DNA of 64,000 nt from Malurus cyaneus samueli (lineage: Eukaryota > Chordata > Aves > Passeriformes > Maluridae), in contig CM019236.1 of assembly GCA_009741485.1 (NCBI GenBank), positions 30,775,269-30,839,268 on the forward strand, given 5' to 3'. A program made the position numbers and the translations under genes. The notes beneath the pieces are model-generated. The model searched no databases. It was given only the letters and a program-made list of their open reading frames with translations, and was not told the origin of the DNA. Positions 25,701 to 39,026 of this stretch are shown here, one piece after another. Every line of letters begins with the position of its first letter. The stretch's first letter is position 1.

Positions 25701-28700
25701 TAGAAGTAAATAAACACGGTTAATAATGGGGTGATACTTTGAAGTTCTTGTTCAGATTTATTCAGTGAAAATTGGATCTTTGGAAAAAACTTCACTATTT
25801 CCCCAACAGTATTTCAATATTTAGGTGGTAAGGCAATGTAGTCCTTATATGCTTATGCACAACACTGGTTACAACACATAAATGCAGTAATTTATCCTTA
25901 ATAGTGTATTTTATGTAGAAAGCCTAGCAATGAAACTGTCCATTTTTCAGATAAAATAAAATAAAAATGTTCGCTCTTTGACAAAGATTAAATCATCCTT
26001 CAATGCTTATCTGTGTGCTGTACTTGTAAATATGGATAGTCATTGTCTTCAAAGTTATTGTTCATGCATGAAAAATTCAACATATGCATGAGTTTATATA
26101 GGAACTTGATGTTAAATAAGTGTTAGGAATGTATTGCACTTGTATTGCTTTCAGATAGAGTTTAAGGATGTTTCTGTTGCTACGAGGAGCATTCACTTCC
26201 TGCTTCTTATTCTGTAATAGTTTTGTGGTTGTGTAGAAGTCAGCCTGTAATGTAGTCAATCTTTTAATTTTCATGAAAATCAAAATAACCTGCACAGAAG
26301 TCATATATAATAAAACATAAAAATGTTTAAAGTAATTAAATATGAATTCTCTTGTTTTAAAAATCCCCTACTGCACACTTAAGGCGGTAGCTACTTAATC
26401 TCTTCTTCATTCAAAACTTTCATTATCTTCAATCAAGTCAGTCTTTATAAGATCAGAGTGCGATCACTGAATTCACTTGAATTTTGCTAAATAATTATGT
26501 TTAATGCAAAATTCCTAATTGGTCATACCTGATGTTTTCTAAGTGCTTAAGTTTGCATTTTTAGATCTTATGCACCCACCGAGTGAGAGAGCAGAACTAG
26601 AGGCATTGAAAAGAAAAAGCTGAAAATAATTTATTAGATTAGTCTACACTGGGACTTGTTGCTTATAAGTGTCATTCTGTACTGCAACACTACATCATGG
26701 AAGCAGATTGCACAGTCATGGCAAAACTTTTATTAGTGTATTAAATAATTCCAAAATTACAAGCAATTTGGATAGGTGCTATGGCATATTAATCTTTTAA
26801 AAGGAGCTGCTATTCCTAATATCCGAAGTGTTTGAGATCTTCAGAAGCAGTTCCTAGACCTACATTTTTTGCAACTAAATGTAAATTACACATGATCTTC
26901 TTCGGCTCTTGTTAGCTGACTAGCTTTAACTGCAACAATCCCTTTCCATCTGTGCTTTGCAATGCTTTGGAACACAACTTAGTGGAGTCCCAGTGCCACC
27001 CTTCCTTCCAACACATTCAGCTACCATCGACTTCAGGGGAAAATGAAGGGCAACAGCTTTGCCAAGAATTCAAGTTGAAAACTTTACTCATCAGGTTTTT
27101 TTCTATTCACACAATTTGATAGGACACATTAAGACACAGAGGACTGTGGTTCTGAACACAAGAAAAAAACTACGTGTTCGAAGGCAAATTCTGCCTGCCT
27201 GGCTCTTTGAAATCACTAGGTCAAATTCTGGTTTTGGTGTAATCGTAATTATAGGATTGGTTTCAATTTATGTGGGAGTATTTGAGACAGGAATTTGTCC
27301 CACTGAGATTACTTTGTAGGCTGATGTAGCCTACATCAGATTAGTAGAGATATAAGAATTTGGCTCAAAAGGGAAAAACCTCAGGATTTATAGTCTGACT
27401 GAGAAAAAGAAGAGTGAATAGAATGCCTGATTGCACTACAAAAGATGTTAAAAGTCTTATAATTTGTTTTTGTTTTAATACATACGAGGCAACAAAAATC
27501 CTGTATTAAATACATAGTAAAATTAATGTTTTAATTTTAAATTAAAATTAATTTTAAATTAACTAAAAAATTACTTTGTACTAAAGCAACACCCCACACA
27601 TCCCAATAATGTGGCATTTATAACTCTGGTGAGGGTTTATCAAGCCACTCTTCAGACTCTCTCAGGTCCCAGAGTAAAAGGCATCCCATGGAAAGCTGAA
27701 TGATGTAACTTAAGTTACAATATATTTTTCTAGCCGTTCAAAAAAGGTGTATCATGGTTTCTATTTCACAACTGCAGTAAAATTAACTGATAGCCATGCT
27801 ATCAGACCCAGTCCTGTAAAGCATTAAGAGTCCTGAATTTCTGCTTTTGTGTGGGGTCAGTGGGAGTCTAGAATTTGCTGAGTATTTTGTAATCAAAGTA
27901 AGGGGAGAAAAGTAGATCTTTCCTCACTTCTCAAGACCAGGGCCAAGAGCCAATAACATCAAACTGATCCTACTATCATTAAATTAAGTCCATGATATAT
28001 CAGTATGAAACATTGTGCCAGTGAAATTTGCTCTGCATTAGATGATTTGTGTCTGTTTCTCTAACATTAACTCCGGAGGTCTTGGATAAACAGCAAAGTC
28101 AGAATATGAAAGAAGTTTGTTTTCTGCATCTCACCGAAAAAGAATTGAAAAGAACCATCTATGTGAACTGCTGTTACAATGGTAAAAATTTTCTAAAAGT
28201 ACTTTACTTGCAAAATATTTAGGCAATCTTTGCAAAAGAAATGAGTATTATCTTAATCTTTAAATCAGATCTTATTGTAAAGCCAAAAAAGATTGTCTGC
28301 ATTGGGAGAACAACAAATTTGACAATTTTCATCTGTCCAATAGATATAAATTTTCCGTTTTCTTTTAGTGCTCTGAAGGAACAACATCCCAACTGGACAC
28401 ATTTTCGGAGGACCGTAAATTCTTTACTTAGGACCCTTGGGCTGTCACTGTTATTTCTTTACTTCAGCTGACACAAGCTTCTTTCCACTAATCACTCATC
28501 CAGTCACATCTCAAGGCCAACCAGGTTCCTTATTCAAGAGCTTTGTCTCAAGCCCTGAATGGCACCATTGGAATAGCACTATGAAAATGGGCCCTTCTTT
28601 TATTTAATGCTCAATCCCCCTCTCCCTCACATCCCAGATTATGAACATCATCTCGACTTGATACCGGGTGAAAACAAACAAGTGTTTCACAGTGCTTCAG

Positions 28701-31700
28701 CCTGACTTCTTCCTGAGAAACTTGATTTCTTTGAGTGTCAAGCTCCCTTCAAATAATGTTTTCATAGATCATTAAGAGAACAGAGGCTAAAATCTTATTC
28801 TGTTGCTCTGATGAACTCTGTATCTATCAGAGAAAATAGCAGATTATTCTAAATTGTCTCAAAAATATGAGAATGTTATTATTCTGAGCCTACTTTCACA
28901 AAATTCTGATTCCTGAGTCGTCTACTTTGTCTGTAAAGATACTAATGTGAAAAAGATTCCCGCTGTCACGAGAGCTCAACTAACAATTTTATATTAATAT
29001 TCGTATTATTTCCTTACAAAGTAATTTTTTTCAGTGTCGTCCAAGTTGATGCCGTATAGCAGGTCCTTCTGCCCCCGTATATATTCAGAGTCTGAGACAT
29101 GAACAGAAAGGCAAAACCAAACAGGAACTCCATTACTCTCCTGCAAGCCAAACCCCGTATCTCTGAAAATGGCTGTACCGTAAAAAGCATGAAGTCAAGA
29201 AAATCAGTAAATGAATCCTATTTATAACCAGGGCAACCTGATTTTGCAGACATGCAATGAGGAACTAGTCAAATAAAAAACTCATAGCATGGAAACTTAG
29301 CATAAACTCAAAGGAAAACACTCAGGTATCTACACACTAATAATATCCAGACAGGATTAGTGATGATGGTTTGCTCATATAATGATTCCCAAAGCCTTCT
29401 TTATTTTGTATCTTCTAACAACTTTTTTAAAACCTCTTGGTACCTTTCCTGAAATATTTCTTTTCTTTTTAGGAAAAATGACAATAGAGGCAACTGATGC
29501 AAATGCTACAATCAGCAGAAATACTAATCATATAGCCCAACCATGCTTTTCTTTCACTGTTTTATACAGCTTGTATCTTTCTTTGAAAAAAAATCTCTTA
29601 AATGAGCACTATTCCAGACTGGTGTAACATGACTCCCAAAAAACGCAAACAAATAATAGCAGTGGAAGCAAAAGGTACCAGTTGAAATTAATTTAGTTAA
29701 TAGTCTACATTCATCCATTCTTGAAAAAAATATAGAGGGTGGCCCCTATTGTGTTATAATCATTACAGTATTTTAGTCACCCTGACCCGTCTACTTAATT
29801 TAGACATGCCTTGTTAGCATTAGAACTTCCATACCAAAATATCACTCAATCAATAGCCAAGAGCAGGAGCAAAGAGTCAAACAAATTATTGCTGGCTATT
29901 AACATTCCAATCCATTATGATGCCAAGAAATTAAATGTTAAATGTCATTATGGTTGTAAAACTATGATATAGCTGTAGCCTGTTCCACACTAAGGCTTTT
30001 CCCAGTCCATATTGTTAAAGCTATACAGACAACAGAAATGACTTGAAAAAGAATCCAGTGTCAGCATATTTGAGAGGAATCCACTGTCTGAGAGAGCAAT
30101 CTCTCTTTCTATTCCTCTTCATCAAATAGGCAGGGTAATTTCAAACAATTCTATATTAACTATAAGCTTGAGAGGGAGGAAGAAGTTCAGAAATAATCAC
30201 CCTAAACAATAAGACTCCCTTTCTAACTTCAAGATTTCATGGTCCCTAAAACAAGATGTCACTTAACCTCATTACCTTGGCCTCTTTAGATCAGAGGCTG
30301 CTGGTCCTAACTGATGCCAAAGTATATGTGATGGTTTCCCTGACAGGCTCAACTGTGTGCCAGGGACTGTGCTGAGGCCACTAAAGTAATTTAATGTTGG
30401 AGCTTGGGTTTAAGTAATTTTTAAACAACATTAACATACTTTATGTATTTTCTCTCCAAGAGAAGAATAAAACCCAAACTCTTGAGAGGCCAAGTTTCTA
30501 TAACGTAAGGACATAAGGTAATCTTAAATATGATAAATGTATGATCTGCCTATGACTTGCTGTCAATTACAGAATTTATCCCATATCAGATGAAACAAGT
30601 TTGATAAAACCACTTAAGTGTTATAAGGTATGCTTTCTACCAACATGAATTATGTATCTATCTGCAGCCAAATGTACACGTTCTATCACTCTGAATATTA
30701 AATAAAAAAACTATGTTTAAATAATGTGAAAGGTCTGATTTAAAGCAACAAAAGCCAATAAATTCAAAGTTTATGCTGGCACTCTATCCTTAACTTACAC
30801 AAATTGTTTCAAACAGGTATAATAGCATGAATTACACCCGTCTTACATTTATGTTTCTACTTCCATATTCGAATTTTCTGAGTTCTGTTAGTCTAAGTCT
30901 CTCCATAAGTGTATTTAAATAGAGTTCTAAAATGTAATTTATTAGCTTTGCTCCTATTTTTTTAAGGTAAAAATATGCCTTATGGAAAATTTTTAAAGGC
31001 ACAATTTTTTTGGCTGAGCATGGAACATTCTTTTGGAACTGTTTTGTTTTTCTAATACAGAATCAGATATTTTAAATATTTATTAATTACTATTAACTTT
31101 GTATTATTTACTGAAGAGATTGTATCAGGTCCCTCAGAGCTTTTCTGCTCTCTTGGGTTACCATAGAGCTGGCCAAGTATTTAGTGTGGTCATTAAATAA
31201 TAATTGTAAATTTTATAATGTTAGCAATATAGACAATAGCAAAGTGAATGTCTGCAGTGTTTGTTTCAAATACTGTATTGGGTTTTAGCTGCTTTGCTGT
31301 TCCTGTCTTCTGACATGTCATCACATAACTGTGAATAGGAATTGATGAGTCCCGAATAAATTCTACTCAAATGTTAGCTACCTGAGGGATGTATATAAGG
31401 TTAATGAGGGAAAAAAAAAGACAGCAAACACAAAGAAAAAATGTGACTTTTATATCTATGGCAATGCTGTTAACAAAGAGGTACCTGTAAATCCTTGCTG
31501 AGAGTTTGACAATGAAGCAAGATGGCATTCAGCAGTTTGGTGTTTGAGTACAGCAAATAAATGCAAATCTGAACATATAGGCATATACAATACATATCTA
31601 AAGTGCCATCTTAGTTGTAAGTTCTTCCAGAGAGGAGGGTGAATCATAGTTAGGTGGGCAGCACAGAATGTATGTGTTTATTAAACAAGAGAAAGTTCTG

Positions 31701-34700
31701 TAGAGTAATATGAAAAGGATCTTAGACTTGGAATTTAAGTTGTTGGTTTCTAAATTAATACAAGTATTTTGGGAAAGTTGTTAAATAATTTTCCCTCTAA
31801 AATTTCTCATCTGCAATACAGGAATACTTACTGCATTAGAGGAGTCCCAGAGTTTTATTTATTATTGCTGCCATAGCACAGAAAAACATATAATACATGT
31901 ATGCAAACATGTCATATACTTATCACTTATAGTTTTGTATGTATGTAAAGAGAGTTTTTTCAGATTTTTATTGACACCTTATCACATCTGTTTCTAATTT
32001 TCCTGGTGTTCTCCAGCTAGCAGAATCTCTAATGTGTGCATACATTAAATATGATTTTCACCGTGGACATTTTTCTTTTTCACCTAAAGATGAGTGAATA
32101 CAAAAGCACTAGTAAATACGGAAATGTCTCAACACATGTTTTCACACTGTTAATCCAAATCAGTTTTATTCTGTTGTTCTGAAGACTGAAAGTTCTGAAA
32201 TATGTGTAACTATATGATTTTACATTTTTAAACATGTTTAATGTATCATAGAGAAGTATCAAGGTGCCTGCTTATCTAGATCTGGCTCATGAATGCTAAC
32301 TCTTAAGATCCCTCTGATTCAAGACTCTTCTGTAATGATCATATGTGGCACACACAATGCCCGAGGAAATTGTGAGTTAGAGATCACATCACAGACAATT
32401 GTCATAGGAAATACCAAACAAAATGAATAAACTAAACAGAAGAACATTCTCTGTACGAAAACTTTTTGCACAGGAATTGGAAAAGCCTCAGAACAAGCTG
32501 AGTGTCTCTTGCATTGCAGTCATTTTGACTTACGTGGATTCAGTGCACAAATTCTATTTCAGATTTAGTCCAGAGGGTCATCATGATCAATTGACAATTT
32601 AATTCCTATTACATTAACACTGTGGTATTTGTTGCTATATTAGATGCTCTTCACGAAAAGACTAATTATTTAGATCACTGACTAACTTTGGTTTTGAGTG
32701 CAGGTCCACAGTGCTAATACTTCCTTTCAAAAAGACTACATTATTAAATATTTTAAGTGAAATCTCACCTGCTGGTGCTTTTTCTACTTCTCATCTCAAA
32801 TATCTCTCAATTCTGTTAACAGGATTAGTTTCTCCCATTCAGGTAATTTTGCTGGATGAGAGAACGTTCATGAAGAAAGAAATTTCACCCTGGCCTCTTA
32901 AAATGAAGGAAAAATTTCATTCTCCACTGTCCAGTTAAAAATATGAAATTCCAGTTCCAGAAGTGACAGATTTATGGCATGGCTTGATGACCAGACAAGA
33001 CCTGTAATAATGAAGGCCTGGCTTTTTCATTTTAAGTTTCTGAAATATGACATTCCTGACGGATATCATTAGGAAATACACATGATAATTTTTGTGCTTC
33101 CCAACATTTGACTAGGAAACCTTTACCTGTATCTGCCTTTTCAGTCTTGGGACAATCAAAAGTGAAAAAAAAGAACAAATGTGTATCTTCAGGTTTCAGA
33201 AGAGGAAACTCTTATTCAGAGACATTTGGAAATTATTGTTTCAGCAAGTGAGGTCTTGTATGGTGTAGAGAGTAGTAGGTATGGTTGTGTAAAAGATTTT
33301 TGCTGTAGTCTATGTAGGATTGTATGACTGATGGTGTTAACTGAAAGAAGGGTTAACCACCACATTGTTGTGCAGTGAACTGGACAAGAAGAACTCTTAG
33401 TTTCATTTCTGAAGGAATTACAAGTAGGTGCAGTTGGAACTGCATGTTCTTAAGCCGAGATAAGAAACAGAAAAGTGAACCAAGTATGTTATTGATGTCT
33501 GGAAAAGGCAGAAATTTGGCCTCTAACTCTCTCCAATGCAGCAAACAGATACTTCTTTTTTTTTCCCCTAGTCTCTCCGCGGACACATCAGTCTCCTTTC
33601 AATCAAGTGCTGCTTTTGCTCAGCTGTTACAGCTTTGTGGCTTTTACTAAGGCATGTTCGCCTCATTCCAGCTCCTTTTACTTGTTTGACACACAAAAAT
33701 AGAGAAGAGACACAGATTAAATTTCCATCACTAGGCCAATACACAGTAGGAACTTAAAACAGCATCCAACTAATTAAACAACAACAACAAAACCAAACCC
33801 TAACAAAGAGTAAAACAGAATTTACCAGAATAAGAACTTCCTATATTACAGTGAGATGCTCTCTCAAGCAATTCTGTGCTGTTTGCCTAACTATCAGAAA
33901 AAAATGTGTTAAAATTGTCATGATGAACACAGATCCTTCTAGATCACTGTGAACAGAGATGCAGTCAGGAATGGTCCACTTAATATTTGTCTAATGATCT
34001 GGATGCAAAAACCCCCAAAACAAATGAAAACCAGCTCTTTGCTATATTCAGCTACTGTTAACTTAAAACTTAACTGGAGCAACTGATGTGCTAACAATAT
34101 TTTTAAAACAGGGAATCTCTGTCTCTTGCTGTTTTCTTGGGCGGGGGGGACTGGGGGGGAACCTGTGAATCTGTGGTTGTACAACCTGTTCAAGGGAAAA
34201 GCAAAAGAACATGCAATCTGAAATCCAGTAAAGACAAAGGAGCTTTTTCTGTTACCTTCACCGGCTGTAGATAATGGCACAAGCTATTACACTTACTGAT
34301 ATGGAGATAGTACAATTCCAAAGTGTTGCAGCAACAGTATGCAGAGAAAAATACAAAACCAAGTCTACTTTGAGAAAATCTCTGTGCTGTTTTACCATGC
34401 GTATCCAAGTTATTAAATGAATAACAGCAGATTGTGTTTGAATATTTAGATACATTATTAATTAAATTTTAAAGTAGTTTGAGTTACATATAAAAGTTTC
34501 TTTCTGCCCATATAAAGTTGACATCTGTGAGTTATTTTCTCTGTTATCATAATAATTACTAATTGAAGAAAGAAGGAAAAAGCTATAAATTACTTTTTTC
34601 CCTTTTTATGCTTCAGTGTATTAAGTTGTTTGGATAATTTATATAACTGAGTTCTCAAAAACCTGTATGATTATAAATGCTGTCATCTACATGACCAAAA

Positions 34701-35914
34701 CAAAAATATGGATGCATAAAAGTAGACAGTAAACCAGAGAAAAATAAGAGCCGAGAAATCTTCTGACTCACCCTTAATATTAAAATGGTTATGAAAACAC
34801 TGAAACAGAAATTATGAAGTCATTTGGATACAAAAGAAGGAGTGATATGATCAGTATGACTTTTCTTTCTGAGAAGAAAATGATCCTCATAAGAGGTTTG
34901 TGAATTTTCAGGACTTGGGCATGATTTTCCGAATGTTTTATAGCATATATATATAATTTAAGAAAGAATGATCATGACCCATTACAATTTTGGGGTTTTA
35001 GCACTTGATAGTTGTGGTCAGGTCTAAATAGTGGCAAAAAATACAAATCTGAGGAAACATCCAGTCTTCGATTGGGACATCATTCTCATCTGGAAAGTGT
35101 CTGTCATTTGAACATTAAGCCTAGCCCAATTATGTTGTGACTCATGATTTACTATAGGCAAAAGACAAGACACAATACTGAACAAATTACTGAAAAAAAA
35201 GATGAACAGGAGCAATATAAAAGTATATAAAGCTTTTATTGGTTTTAGTAGTTTTCTATACTCTTGTATGTGTTTGACATTAAACCTAACACAAAACAGT
35301 GCATTTATTTACACCCATCAATTTTAAGGAGGTAATAATATTGATACTTTACTATTACTACTATTGACAGTGATAAGTGTAGTATCAATATTATTGCTAT
35401 GTTATACACACATACTTTAAAATTTGTAAGTCAAAATTGCATTTAGCTAATTATGCTTGGCCTTAAATGGTCACATTTGAGCATTTGTGGTATATATCAG
35501 GATGGAACCTCTCAAATAATGCTTTGTCAGCTTACAGATCATTCATAAAGCTCTGTCCGATCATATTATCTTAATTATCTGTACTAAATTATCTATCGAT
35601 ACTAAATGCTATTGATAAATACAGCTTGCTTTAGGGACAGTATAATAAAGAAACTGTACAGGAATATCATTGCAGGAGCCTTAATGTTATTATCAAACCA
35701 TGTGCTCCTGTAAGAGAGTTACTTTTTTTCCCCTGCTCACTCTTTCTGGAAATCAGAGTATTTTTGGAATCCACTAATAAAACAAAAAGAACCTATTAAT
35801 AGGCAAAAGCCCATTGTTATCTTTAAACATTTGGGGCAACAGTGGGTCAGCTTTGGTGGTGACAAGTTTATAGACATTTATGTAGCAGCAATCTAAGTTT
35901 TAATTAACCTTTAG
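22723..35914. other. Gene-poor intergenic stretch
   Basis: About 13 kb with no coding exon, RNA gene or transposon that I can support. The few 60-110 codon open frames lack flanking splice signals or protein-like composition. Parts at 23690-24780 are somewhat GC-richer than the rest. A palindromic AT patch (ATTTTAAATT units) lies at 27530-27560 and a G-run patch at 34141-34160. If this is the interval between BNC2 and CNTLN, conserved non-coding elements are expected here but cannot be recognised from one sequence. Confidence 0.45.
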
Positions 35915-35924
35915 TTCAAACAAT

Positions 35925-36830
35925 CGCCGAATGGTCAGGTTGAAAAGGACTACTGAAAAGGTCATCTGGCTCAATGTCCCTGCTCCAGCAGTGCCACGTC
36001 AGACATATTGCACAGAATTGTTCTTGAATGGTTCTTGAATATCTCCAGGGAGGGAGACTCCACAATCTCTCTGGGTAACCAAGAGCCTGGATCCATACTC
36101 TTGCCACCATGCCTTCAGACTTCATTATAGACACTGCTCATCCACAGCAAACTTCCTGAGTTTGCCTATGAGGTTATTGTGGCAGACAGTGTCAAAAGCC
36201 TTGCTGAAGTCCAGGTAGAACAATATCCACTCCTCTCCCCTCATCCATCTATCCAGGCAGCTGTTTCACTGTGGAAAGAAATCAGACTGGTCACACAGGA
36301 TTTCCCTTTGCTGAATCCATGCTGACTACTCCTGATCTTGCATCTCATGTTAGAAAAGGCCTCCAGAATTGAGGTTGTTCTATCACCTTTCCAAGGATTA
36401 GATTAAGGTGAGACTCACTGCATGGTAGCTCATGGTGTTCCTTTTTGCTTTTTGAAGACTGGGATGACATTTGCTTTTCTCCAGTCCTCAGGCACCTCTC
36501 CTGATCTCCATGACCTTTCAAAGTGGCCCAGCTGTGGTGTCCACCATCTCTCTCAGCACTTATGTATGCATCCTGTCAGGATCCATGAACTTATGAATGT
36601 CAAGCTTTGCCTAGGTGTACTCCAACCCAATTCAAACCAAGGGAAAGCCTTCCAATATTCTTTTACACTGGTTTTCTGGCTCAGAGATTCCTGAGGGCTG
36701 GTCTGGTCAGTGAAGTCCAATGAAAAGGAGGCATTCAGTAACCCTGTCTTCTCTGCATCCTCTGTTACCAAGGTTCCTCCTCCATTTAGTAACAGGCTCA
36801 AATTATTCCTAGCTTTACTATTGTTAGTGA
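35925..36830 (-). mobile_element. CR1 LINE fragment, antisense, internally deleted
   Basis: In plus orientation it opens with the antisense CR1 3' end ('ggttgaaaaggactac', 'gtccctgctccagcagtg', 'gggagggagactccacaatc') and jumps at about 36110-36170 to the RT region ('gaggttattgtggcagac', 'gtcaaaagccttgctgaagt', 'tgaatccatgctgactactc', 'gatgacatttgcttttctcc'). The part in between, seen at 2250-2660 in another copy, is missing, so the element carries an internal deletion. It fades out near 36830. No intact frame. Confidence 0.85.
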
Positions 36831-38429
36831 TGCATTAGTTGTTTAATAGTATGCTGTTTTCATTTGGAATGCCCAGCATTGCCTTTGTCTCACTTTTCTT
36901 TTCGTAGTGTTTGGAAAATATATAAAATTATATTAACTAAACTGACATCTTACATTCGCTAAGTTACTACACTTCTCTTTATTTCCTTGAATAAGAAGGA
37001 TAATCCTGTTACATGAAAGACTGCAGAATAACCTATTTGCTTATGTTATGCTATGCTGCCTATCAGTGCTGTCTAGAGACCTTGGACCAGTTTGAAAGAG
37101 GCCCTGAGACTTACACTGTGGCCTTGATGCTTAATACTGCACATTTACTGCAGATTTAATGTCAGTACAAGCAGGTATTCAGACCAATTTTACAGTGCAT
37201 GTAATGTTTGTCCTACTTGGAGTGCAATGTGTTACAAGTGGGTTTGCATTTGATGATCTGGATTTACTGTGCACATACAGCACTGTAAAGAGAGGCACTG
37301 TGCAAAGGTCCCTCAGTAAAGTCTGGCAGTACATTCTTTAAAAATTGGACAGTGGTGAGACCATAGGGGAAGAACTGCAGTATCAAAAAGAATCAGAGTG
37401 TATTATGAGATGCAAAGCAACAAAAGGTGTAAAAATAGATTTACATAATTAAAAGAGTTTGCATTGCCACACAAAACAGTAAAATGTATGATTCATGTTC
37501 TTCCACAGGCTTTTTCTGTTGAAAACTGTTAAAATTTTTCTTGCCAATAAGTGAAAATGTCAAGGACATACCTTAATGCTTTCTTTCAAAACTGCTAATC
37601 CATATAGGAGATCTACTTTTGAATACAGTCTGAATATCATGAAATAAAGCTTTGTTTCTGTTCCCATCCCCCCAAAATACCCTCAAACCAATGACCATAA
37701 AAAACAAAAGGAAAATTTGTAACTGACCTCATTTGGTATCTCTCCTGTTCCCTTTTCATCATGTTAACTATCTCACACTGGCAGTTGCTGGCTCCTTCCT
37801 GTAAATCTTTAAAGTTATATAAGAAGTGCACAAAAGTTTTAATTTTATTCTTACTAAGCCAGCTTTACTGAGAATACTAAGACAAGCACTGTTAACCCTA
37901 TTTATATTATATCCAGGTTTTTTGTTGGGACTTTGCAGTAGCCTTCAGTATAGGATCCCAGCCAGTATGAATTGGCTTAGAAACCATTTGGTTACACTCT
38001 TCTGCCATCTGGACATGAAGGAAAATTTAATTCTTAGAACTGTATCAGCACCACAGTCATCTATTAGCCAGGTCATTATCATTGCAATATGGTAGACAAA
38101 AATCTGGCCAGTATGGTAGTAGTAAAGGAGACAGTTTCACTGTCTTCTGGTAAACAGTACTTGCTGGGCATTTTGCTTGAAGCAGATGTTACTTCTCCTG
38201 TGTTCCACTTCTTCCTAGAAGACACCATCCGCCTTCCTGTTGTATTGAGCAGAAGGTGCTCAGCTCTGTGTATTCTGCCCAGGTCTCTGAGAAATCCACA
38301 GGGTGGGAAGCTGGTACTGTATCCCATGTGACTGCTGAAAAAGAGAAAGTACAGGTCAAGAAGCAGTAGGCAGGAATGGATCTATTGCCAGCATATCCTC
38401 CAGAGTATATGTGGGTGAGTGCTGCTGCA
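36831..38429. other. Intergenic DNA, nothing recognised
   Basis: No transposon, exon or RNA gene was recognised. Short opposing open frames at 38079-38331 overlap each other and look like chance. Confidence 0.4.
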
Positions 38430-39026
38430 TGACGTTATGGTTTAATCCCAGCCGACAACCAAGCCCCACACAGCCACCCTCTCATTTCCCCACCAGCGGG
38501 ATCTGGGAGAGAATCAGAAGGGTAAAAGCTAGAAAATGCATGGATTGAGATAAAGTCAGTTTAATAGGTAAAGCAAAAGCTGTGCACATAAGTCAAGCAG
38601 CACAGAGAATGAATTCACTGCTGCCCATGGGCAGGCAGGTGTTCAGCCATCTTCAGGAGAGCAGGGCCCCATCACAAGTAACGGTGACTTGGGAAGACAA
38701 ACACCATCTCTCTAAACATCCTTCCTCCCCTTTTCTTCCCCCAGCTTTATATCCTGAGCATGGTATCATGTAGTCTGAAATATCCCTTTGGTCAGTCAGG
38801 GTTACCTGTCCTGGCTCTGTCTCCTTCAACCTCCCAGGCACCCCCAGTCTCCTCCCCAGTGTGGCATCATGAAAAGCAGAAAAGGCTTTGGTTCTGTGTA
38901 ACCCCTGCTCAGCAATAACAAAAACATCTCTGTATTATCAACTCTGTGCTCAGCACATATCCAAAACACAGCCCCATACCAGCCACTCTGAAGAAAATTA
39001 ACTCTACCCCAGCCAAAACCAGCACA
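38430..39026 (-). mobile_element. Solo LTR of an avian endogenous retrovirus, minus orientation
   Basis: About 597 bases with the terminal TG...CA form. On the minus strand it starts TGTGCTGGTTTTGGCTGGGG and ends in a 'ggattaaaccataacgtca' tail, a family I recognise as a widespread LTR of neoavian, especially passerine, genomes. Regulatory parts in the expected order on the minus strand are a TATA-like GATATAAAGC (38744-38753) and an ATTAAA polyadenylation signal (38560-38565). No retroviral gene sequence lies on either side, so it is a solo LTR left by recombination between two LTRs. I could not settle a target-site duplication; the flanks read 'gctgca' and 'catggg'. Confidence 0.75.
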
